A model generated the notes under the pieces. That model saw only the letters and a program-made list of their open reading frames with translations. It was not told the DNA's origin and ran no database searches. Shown piece by piece: positions 56,106-64,000 of a stretch of 64,000 nucleotides of DNA. The position numbers and the translations under genes were made by a program. The stretch is from Bos javanicus (taxonomy: Eukaryota; Chordata; Mammalia; Artiodactyla; Bovidae). The stretch is taken from the NCBI RefSeq assembly GCF_032452875.1, contig NC_083868.1, forward strand, positions 119,858,312 to 119,922,311. The letters run 5' to 3'. Positions within the stretch are counted from its first letter, which is position 1. Every line of letters starts with the position of its first letter.

Positions 56106-56654
56106 TTCATCTGATTTATATGAAAATATAGAAATCATTGTCAGTTCATTCAGGAAAAAAAGGCTGCTTTTGAGAATCATCTTATTCATATGAGTGAACA
56201 CAGCCACTTCTAAAGTTAACAGGCCCCTTGTGTGTTCATTCAAGAGAAGAATTTGGCCCACTGCGTACGCCACTCACTGCCTTTATTTACATTATAAATT
56301 ACCACATTTTATTATGTCTACTCCCATACCATTTCCATTATAGTCTGTTATTTTAATATAATATGTGAAAATAGAATTAGCAATTAAATTACTACACCAT
56401 TATTCACACAACCTAAAGTGTTTGACCTCAGTCTCTAGAAGCAGGGAGATTTGTAATTGACTAAATCTCTAAGTGTGCATGGACTACTTTAATTGTGCAT
56501 GGCATTTTCCTGATGTTGATGTGGTCAGAAATTCTGCTGTAATTCTGTTCACTTCTCATGAGGAAGACTAAGTTCTATTTAGGGCATCTTTTGAGTTCTT
56601 GCTTAGATTAACAGGTTTGAAGATGTGTTGCCCATAGAATGCCTCTAACCCTTT
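56106..56654. other. Unassigned sequence
   Basis: About 550 bp, no gene or repeat recognised. Confidence 0.5.
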
Positions 56655-56795
56655 TACTTTTTATTTGTTTATTCATTTATTTTTTGGCTGTTTTCTGCAG
56701 CTTGTGCAGTCTTAGTTCCCAACCAGGGATTGAACCCAGGCCTGGAAATGAAAGTGCCAAGTCCTAACCACTGGACCAGCACAGAATTCTCCCTC
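56655..56795 (-). mobile_element. CHR-type tRNA SINE
   Basis: TTTATTTTTTGGCTGTTTTC start, CCAACCAGGGATTGAACCC B-box complement and CTAACCACTGGACCAGCACA head complement. Confidence 0.82.
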
Positions 56796-57039
56796 CACTT
56801 GTTTTAAATTTAAGTATCTCCAATGTTTTTTTTAATTTGTAAATTTTGTAATATGTAAATATTTATAATTTCTACTACATATTCATCAAAATGTAATATA
56901 TTCTTCATTATCCTCAAGTTAATTCATATACATATCTACTGGAAGATCTTGTGAGGCACAGATCATACTTTTTTAAGTCATTGCATTTTTTTGGTAGTGT
57001 CAGTCAATCTAATAAGTCCCTAAAATAGTCTCTGAAAAC

Positions 57040-57595
57040 TATTAGTGCTTTAGGATTGCTGTAAGAAAGTGCTATAAAGTGGATGGCTTAAAACTACAGA
57101 AGTGTACTATCTCCTACTTCTGGAGAAGTCCAAAATCAAGGTATTGGCAGGACCGAGCTCCCTTTGAGACCTGCTAGGAGGTTCTTCCTTGCCTCCTCCC
57201 AGCTTTTAGTGATTTGCAGCTGCATGAATCCAATCTCCTCCTTCCTTGCCACATGACATTCTCCCCGTGTGCTTTTATCTTCACATGGCTATTTCTTATA
57301 AGAACACCAGTCATATTGTAAACCAGGATGGTTTCATCTCAACTAATTGTATCTGCTGCTGCTGCTGCTAACTCATTTCAGTCGTGTCCAACTCTGTATG
57401 ACCCCATAGATAGCAGCCCACCAGGCTCCTCTGTCCCTGGGATTCTCCAGGCAAGAATACTGGAGTGGGTTGCCATTTCTTTCTCCAATTATATCTGCAA
57501 TGACTCTATTTCTCAATAAGTTCACATTCTGAGGTATTGAGTTAGAACTTTAGCACTGCTTTTGGAGGACACATAATTTAACCTATAATTGTAGA
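57040..57595 (-). mobile_element. MaLR/MLT-type solo LTR, inverted, split by a SINE
   Basis: Reverse complement of the 54651-55572 family: AGGATTGCTGTAAGAAAGTG, GGATGGCTTAAAACTACAG, TTCTTATAAGAACACCAGTC and TTCACATTCTGAGGTATTGA. Interrupted by a Bov-A at 57357. Confidence 0.72.
57357..57487 (-). mobile_element. Bov-A monomer SINE nested in LTR
   Basis: Inverted, with (GCT)n tail complement. Flanked by ATTGTATCTGC (57346-57356) and ATTATATCTGC (57488-57498). Confidence 0.93.
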
Positions 57596-57599
57596 TAAA

Positions 57600-58079
57600 T
57601 AACAAATATTTGTGGAATAATCATCAAGCATAGAGTTTTGATAGACAGTGAAGTTTCTGTACTTCTACTATGTCTACAAAAGAAGTATTGGCCTGGGTAG
57701 ATGATGAAGAAAGGACAGTATCGGAAAAATAATTTATGAGGTTCAATGAATTAAAAGAAGCCTATAGGAAAATGTTCAATTTCATTAGTCAAAAACAAAT
57801 GTATATTAATATCATTACCATAGGGTTCATGTTGAGTATCATTTTACTCCACAACATGAAGGATAAAATATAGCATATTTATTTATTTATATAGCATATA
57901 TATTTCCTTTGCCAATTTAGTTTCACTTTCTGAAAAGAGCTTGGTCCAGTCTCTCATATGGGTCATAGCTCTAGTTAAGTGTTTTATGGACAACCATGTA
58001 CTTTCCCTTGATTAAAAAAACTTGCTACAGTTGTGATTTTACATTTATTTTTGTGAATACTTGATTATTGTCGTCACCA
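57600..58079. other. Unassigned AT-rich sequence
   Basis: About 480 bp; a TTTA run at 57877-57893. No gene. Confidence 0.5.
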
Positions 58080-58185
58080 GTGAACCTTCAACTCCAAGAA
58101 TGGCCGTGTCTATTTTTGTTCTTTATTTGTGCAACACTTAGCCTAGTACTATAGGTGCTCAATAATGATTGACTGCTTGATTAAT
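58080..58185 (+). mobile_element. L2/MIR-like 3'-end remnant
   Basis: GAATGGCCGTGTCTATTTTT, CACTTAGCCTAGTACTATAG and GTGCTCAATAATGATTGAC follow the shared L2/MIR 3' tail. Confidence 0.5.
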
Positions 58186-58299
58186 GAGATGAAGACATGA
58201 ATTGGTGAGGTAGGTTAAAGTTTACCTTTTAATGGCTGTAGAAAATATTTGTTATTGTATTGGCTCTAAATTGCTAAATACTTACATATATGTGATATC

Positions 58300-58493
58300 A
58301 TGGGGCTTCCCTGGTGACCCACATAGTAAAAAATCTGCCTGTAATACAGGATACCTGGGTTTGATCCCTAGGTTGGGAAGAACCCCTGGAGAATGTAATG
58401 GCTACTCACTCCAGTATTCTTACCTTTAGAATTCCATGGATAGAGGAGCCTGATTGTCTGACATGACTTGGAAACTAACACTACTTTTTCACT
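58300..58493 (+). mobile_element. Bov-tA SINE, tail eroded
   Basis: Head CTTCCCTGGTGACCCACATA, B box GTTTGATCCC. The 3' body between GAGCCTG and GACATGACTTGG is shortened. Confidence 0.88.
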
Positions 58494-58505
58494 TCATATT
58501 ATATT

Positions 58506-59749
58506 CAGTTCAGCTGAGTTCTTTTCAGTCGCCCAGTCATATCCGACTCTTTGCGACCCCATGAACTACAGTACGCCAGGCTTCCCTGTCCATCAGCAAC
58601 TCCTGGAGCTTGCTCAAACTCACGTCCATCAAGTTGGTGATACCAACCAACCATCTCATCCTCTGCTGTCCCCTTCTCCTCCTCCCTTCAATCTTTCCCA
58701 GCATCAGGGTCTTTTCCAATGAGTCAGTTCTTCACATCAGGTGGCCAAAGTATTAGAGCTTCAGCATCAGCATCAGTCCTTCCAATGAATATTCAGGACT
58801 GATTTCCTTTAAGATGGACTAGTTGGATCTCCATGCAGTTCAAGGGACTCTCAAGAGTCTTCTCCAATACCACAATTCAAAAGCATCAATTTTTCGGTGC
58901 TCAGCTTTCTTTATAGTCCAACTCTCACATCCATACATGACTACTGGAAAAACCATAGCTTTGATTAAAAGAACCTTTGTTGACAAAGTATTACCTCTGC
59001 TTTTTAATATGCTGTCTAGGTTTGTCATAGCTTTTCTTCTAAGGAGCAAGAGTTTTTTAACTTCCTGGCTGCAGTCACCATCTGCAGTGATTTTGGAGCC
59101 CAAGAAAATAGCCTTTCACTGTTTCCATTATTTCCCCCATCTATTTGACATGAAGTGATGAGATCAGATGCCGTGATCTTTGTTTTCTGAATGTTAAGTT
59201 TTAAGCCAGCTTTTTCACTTTCCTCTTTCACTTTCATCAAGAGGTTCTTTAGTTCCTCTTCACTTTCTGCCATAATGGAGATGTCATCTGCATATCTGCA
59301 ATCTTCATATTGATATTTCTCCCAGCAATCTTGATTCCAGCTTGTCCTTCATCCTGCCCCGTATTTCTCATGATGTACTTTGCATATAAGTTAAATAAGC
59401 AGAGTGACAATATACAGCCTTGATGTACTCCTTTCCCAATTTGGAACCAGTCCATTGTTCCATGTCGCATTCTAACTGCTGCTTCTTGACCTGCATACAG
59501 ATTTCTCAGGAGGCAGGTCAGGTGGTCTGGTATTCCCCTCTCTTTAAGAATTTCCCACAGTTTGTTGTGATCCACACAGTGATCCACAAAGGGTCTGGCA
59601 TAGTCAATAAAGCAGAAGTAGATGTTTTTCTGAAACTGTCTTGCTTTCTCTGAGCCAACAGCTGTTGGCAATTTCATCTCTGATTCCTCTGCCTTTTCTA
59701 AATCTGGCTTGAACATCTGGAATTTCTCAGTTTACATACTGCTGAAACC
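58506..59749 (-). mobile_element. BovB LINE, 5'-truncated
   Basis: Inverted copy flanked by TCATATTATATT (58494-58505) and TCATGTTATATT (59750-59761). Frames 59716-59249, 59273-59025 and 59103-58840 are out of phase with each other, so ORF2 is broken. Motif A region FIDYARPF has an inserted HCVD repeat after it (VDHCVDHNKLW), and motif C is lost in a frameshift near 59300 (KIADMQ). Confidence 0.92.
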
Positions 59750-59811
59750 TCATGTTATATTATAAATACATATATTACTATACATTGTTAAAATGTTTGT
59801 TTAATATTGTT

Positions 59812-60141
59812 TTTTGGAAAAAAAAATATATATGTTATTTTTTGGCTGTGATGGGTCTTCATTGCTATACACAGGCTTTCTCCAGTTGCAATGAGCGGGG
59901 CTATTCTTGGTTGCTATTTGTGAGATTCTCATTGCAGTGGCTTCTCATGTTGCACAGCATAGGCTCTAGGCACGTGGGCTTCAATAGTTGAGGCTCCAGG
60001 GCTCTAGAGCACAGGCTCAGTAGTTACAGTGTGGGGGCCCAGTTTCCTCGTGGGATGTAGGATTTTCCGGGAACAGGGATTGAACCCATGTTCCCTGCAT
60101 TGGCAAGCAGACTCTCAACCACTGAACTACCAGGGAAGCCC
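59812..60141 (-). mobile_element. CHR-1-type tRNA SINE, full length
   Basis: About 330 bp, inverted, same type as 33531-33868. B-box complement GGGATTGAACCC, head complement ACTACCAGGGAAGCCC. Flanked by a perfect 14-bp duplication TGTTTAATATTGTT at 59798-59811 and 60142-60155. Confidence 0.94.
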
Positions 60142-60155
60142 TGTTTAATATTGTT

Positions 60156-61873
60156 AAGTAAAACATAAGGAAGATTACAGAAGAGATGTTTATCTACTTA
60201 GGTAAACAGACTGTATTCCAAGCTCTATACCAGCATTCAGTTGCACATATTTAGTATGCTAATTACAATTAGTGTTTATGTACTCATTGTATGAACTCTA
60301 TCTCTTGGAAGAATTATAAGTAATCTCAATTTTAGTTACTATATGTACTTGAAAATTATGATGACAAATTTTGTATATACATATTTTATATTAGTGTTTA
60401 ATATATGTTTGCTTGCCTTTTTCACATTCAGTCCAATTTAGTGTTTCCTGTATACCATGAAATTAGAATGGAACTTGTTTTACACACATACACACACACA
60501 CACATGATGTCAGGGCCAGTGTGACACTAATTATTTCTCTCCAATTCCAAGTAAATCATATTCTCCTTAGGATTTATGGCATCACCTTCCTAATCCATGC
60601 TGTTAAAAATGAATTAACTTGCTCTGATCTTATAGAGAATGTCTAATTATTTAATTTTCTCCATTATGTGAATAAAGCTTTGGTGAATTCCCTTTCTAGC
60701 ATCATCATGTTCTTCCTTCGGGCTAAGCCTCATTTGAATGTACAGCAAGTTCACACACACACACACACACATACACACAGTGATATAACGTTACAAAGCA
60801 ATTTTAATTAAAACTATTGAGAATATGTTGTTGTGTTTTTAAATCATCTTCCTTTGAGAATGATATAAAATGGTGATGTGTATACTCCAGTGGGAGATCC
60901 AGCAAATGTTAGTTTTCAGTCATTTTCCTGAGACCCTGCAAGAGTTCATCTCCAGTCCCTGGTTGGGCTCTTGTGGGAATAGAAATACAGCACTCTTGGC
61001 TTGACATCAGTTCCATTTCCAAATGTTACCATGGTGATCACCTATGCAGCATCACTAACCCTTCTCACAACAGCTCAATTTGAGATTCACGTTTCACGTT
61101 TCCCTGATTATGGGAGGGTAATTATTTCATTACTCAAGGGAAGAAGATTTAGGAGGTAAATAGCTCTTCATTAAATCTTAAATGATTCTAGTCATTTTAG
61201 GCCACAGAAATGCCAAATATTAAAGTGATGAAATTCAAAAGAGTAAAACATGACTGAGAGCTGAAAAAAATTCAATTTTTGTATAGTATAACCATAAATA
61301 TTTTTTCTCTAGTGGAAACATCTTGCATAAAGTGCAAGTATATTGTGTCAATAATTCATGATTTAAAATAATTTCATGTAAAATAAATGCATGGAAATGT
61401 TTGTGTGTATCCTTGAATAGAAATGCCTGTAAAAACAGAAGGATTTTATGAACTGACCTGATTTGGGAGGAGATTATCATATTTTATAAGGCATACTTTT
61501 TTCTATACATCTAAATAAGAATTTCATTTAAAAAAAAGCCCTCTTATTCTACAGATTCTCCTTGTATAAAGAATTATTGTTGCTTTTATTTACTGTTGAT
61601 GCTTAAAGATTATGCAGTTGAAAATAAATATTAATGTGCAGTATTTTCAACATATATTTGATTTTATGAAATGTCATGGGATAGTTGTGAATGAAAGATA
61701 TTTGGTTATATCTTAAACATAAAAATAAGCAGCAGTTTATGTTGTGCTGCCCAGCTACAGTACAATAAGGTGCCATGATGCAAATGAACTGTTCAAACCA
61801 CAGTTTTTCCAGGATGGACCTTGAAATGCTATAAAGTTTTTTTTGTCAAAAAATGTTTAGCTGATCTATATGA
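60156..61873. other. Unassigned sequence with CA repeats
   Basis: About 1.7 kb without gene or recognised transposon. (CA)n-rich stretches at 60482-60505 and 60754-60779. Minus-strand frame 61480-61235 (81 codons) has no family features. Confidence 0.5.
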
Positions 61874-62085
61874 TGGGTCTTCCTAGGTGGTGCAGTTGGT
61901 ACACGTCTGCCAATCCAGGAGACCCAAGAAATGTGGGTTCGATCCCTGGGTTGGGAAGATCCCCTGGAATAGGAGTTGACAACCCACTCCAGTATCCTTG
62001 CCTGGAAAAGTCCGTGGACAGTGGAGCCTGATGGGCTACAGTCTATGGACTTTCAAAGGGTCAGACAGGACTGAGCACTCATGCA
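61874..62085 (+). mobile_element. Bov-tA SINE
   Basis: Head TTCCTAGGTGGTGCAGTTGG, B box GTTCGATCCC, complete body (CACTCCAGTATCCTTGCC), tail to GACTGAGCACTCATGC. Confidence 0.92.
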
Positions 62086-62866
62086 CGCAATATCCTGTAT
62101 GTTACTTAGCTATGTTCCTACAAGACAAAAAATTTGTAACCACACAGTGCTTTTTAGAAGAGGTTTTGGTTTTACTATTCTGTTTTTCTTATGTTGCCTC
62201 TGATAAAAGGTCTATTAAGAATTTTAAGACAGAATTCAGGACACAAGAAAGATTAACTCCTATCTGTGACCAAGGACATGCATGTCAATATGCGTGATTT
62301 AATTTTGGCCTGAAATCCTGTATCAGTGTGATACACAGAAGATAAGGAAAAATTCAAAAATCATAATCATTTTCTCAGAGGAAAGACAATCTGTTTTAAG
62401 CCTACTTTCCCCTTTCTTGGTCTTTAATATTTCCCTATGCTGCATTAGTTTATCTATGGTGGTGACAGGGTTTTTTTTCTTTCTTCCTTTTTTCAGTTTA
62501 GCTAAAAGAAAATTAGTCAGAATTGATTGTTGGAAGGCTCACTGATTGAGTAATTAATTAATTAAAAATTATTCATTCATAAACCTCTGGAGAGGTGGAA
62601 TGGGAAGGTTAAGAGGTTTAGAGAGGCTTTAGTTGTCAGCTCCTTTTTGCTTATTATTTACAGGTAGTCCATTAAAATTCATCTAAGATATTCTAGGTTG
62701 TACACCTTTCAGAAAATAGAGACTGGCAGATGGACAGACACAAGCAGTAACTGTCCATTGCTAATGCAATCATGTAAGTCATGGAAATGTTCTATGGTTA
62801 GTAGGTTTTATAAAACTAGATTCAATGTTTTAATACAAATAGGGTCCTCCTGAAGTTTGAGGGGGA
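62086..62866. other. Unassigned sequence
   Basis: About 780 bp; no gene. Includes a TAATTAATTAATTAAAAATT run near 62553, rich in homeodomain-type TAATTA cores. Confidence 0.5.
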
Positions 62867-63083
62867 GGGCTTCCCAGGTGACTCAGTGGTAAAGAATCTG
62901 CCAGTACTGCAGGAGACATGGGTTCAATACCTGGGTTGGGAAGATCTCCTGGAGGAGGGTTTGGCAACCCAACCTTGTATTCTCACCTGGAGAATCCCAT
63001 GGACAGAGGAGCCTGGCAAGCTACAGTCCATAGGGTCACAAAGAGTCAACCATGAATGAGCAACTGAGCACCCATGCATGTTT
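62867..63083 (+). mobile_element. Bov-tA SINE
   Basis: Head GGGCTTCCCAGGTGACTCAG, B box GTTCAATACC (one mismatch), body with a few changes, tail GAGCAACTGAGCACCCATGC. Confidence 0.92.
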
Positions 63084-64000
63084 TTGGACCACTGAGTGGG
63101 AGCACAGTCCAGAGCAGTATAGGTGACAAATTAAAGAGAAGCTGTCCTACTGAAGTGACAGTTCAGTGTTCCTCCTCCCTTTTCTCGACTCAGAATTTCC
63201 CAGAGCCTGGCCTCTTCTCACGGTTCTCATCTTTGTTCCATCACTGATTAATCCCCACCCCATTTCCCCAATTTCAAGGTCCCTTTGAAGAGACATTTAA
63301 AATTTCAATCATTTTTTAATCAAAGCTATTTAGGCACCTTCTATCCAAATGCTGTGTGTTTACTTGAGAAAGTTCGATGCAGGAACTTGTTTTTCATTAA
63401 CAAAATGGCTCATTTGTTATGAAATGAAGCTGTTCATTTTCAAACAAAACAACAAATGAAGCTGTTCACTTTCAAACAAAAGCTATTCCCTTCTTTATCC
63501 TCTGCTCTATTGGTGCAGCCAGGTAAAATCACAGCCAACTTTTAATGTATGTTCTCTCTACTCCAAATTCACTGCTTATAAATTTTGGTTAAAAGCATTG
63601 GCTGCCAGTATATCAAATCACCACCATACACACTTTAAATGTCTTACAATTTTGTCAGTTATTCCTTAATAGAGTGGAAAAAGTTGTGTTGCCATTTCTC
63701 TGAATTACAATAAATCTTTAAGGGCACATGCATGGTGTTGTGGGTGTTAGAAATACAAATGGTTAAGGGGGTCCTGAATAAATCTGCCTAGAAGGTGCCA
63801 GTCTCAGAGACCCTTACTTCAAATTCTTTTCAAGATGCATTAGTGGGGTAACCTACATCGTGTTACCATATTAAGTCATCTTGGGAGCTCAACAAAGCAA
63901 AGTTTACTTTCTACTAAGGCAAAAATGTATTTCTCTGTAAGTCTGAGTGACACTTTGGAACAGCTATCTTCCTGTGGCTGGGGGAGAGAGAGGAGAAAAC
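63084..64000. other. Unassigned sequence with a short tandem duplication
   Basis: About 900 bp to the window end. No gene recognised. A 28-bp unit at 63422-63449 recurs at 63454-63481 with one difference (32-bp period). Confidence 0.55.

Overview
The window is 64 kb of ruminant, most likely cattle-like (Bovidae), nuclear DNA. The evidence is its repeat content: at least thirteen pieces of the RTE-clade LINE BovB, about thirty SINEs of the Bov-A/Bov-tA group (BovB-derived body, most with a tRNA-like head), several CHR-type tRNA SINEs, and the 5' UTR of a young bovine-type L1. I recognise no host protein-coding gene, host exon, rRNA or functional tRNA. Almost every long open frame is BovB reverse-transcriptase sequence, its antisense, or older L1/L2 sequence. 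I read the window as a gene desert or the inside of a large intron.

Layout. 0-9.3 kb is retroelement-dense: a 5'-truncated BovB, an ERV1-like LTR with leader and a His-type primer-binding site, an LTR split by an inverted BovB, then a BovB 5' half with an intact endonuclease frame abutting an inverted L1 5' UTR. 9.3-16 kb has unique sequence, Bov-A2/Bov-tA SINEs and two BovB pieces in tandem. 16-24.5 kb holds ancient L2 and L1 copies cut by younger SINEs, an LTR-like block and a 114-bp inverted repeat. 24.5-33 kb is a nested stack (L2 cut by L1, BovB and SINEs). 33-47 kb is poorer in repeats and includes the longest stretch I could not assign to a repeat (34.8-37.4 kb), a solo ERV1-like LTR, two LTRs of a second family in opposite orientation, and a Tigger-type miniature element. 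47-60 kb has three BovB copies, a deleted Tigger1-like DNA transposon carrying three SINEs, two MaLR-type LTRs in opposite orientation and a hAT-type miniature element. 60-64 kb is mostly unique sequence with two SINEs.

How the parts relate. Insertion order can be read from target-site duplications and interruptions: L2 and Tigger/MaLR elements are oldest, then L1 and CHR SINEs, then ERV LTRs and BovB, then Bov-tA/Bov-A2. The SINEs share their 3' tail and an internal block with BovB, in line with the accepted view that BovB machinery mobilises them. Only one frame here (6432-8243) still looks able to encode a folded enzyme domain, the BovB endonuclease, and it is cut off before the reverse-transcriptase core.

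Limits: family names come from recognising consensus-like sequence by eye. Element ends are good to a few bases where a target-site duplication is quoted and to tens of bases elsewhere.
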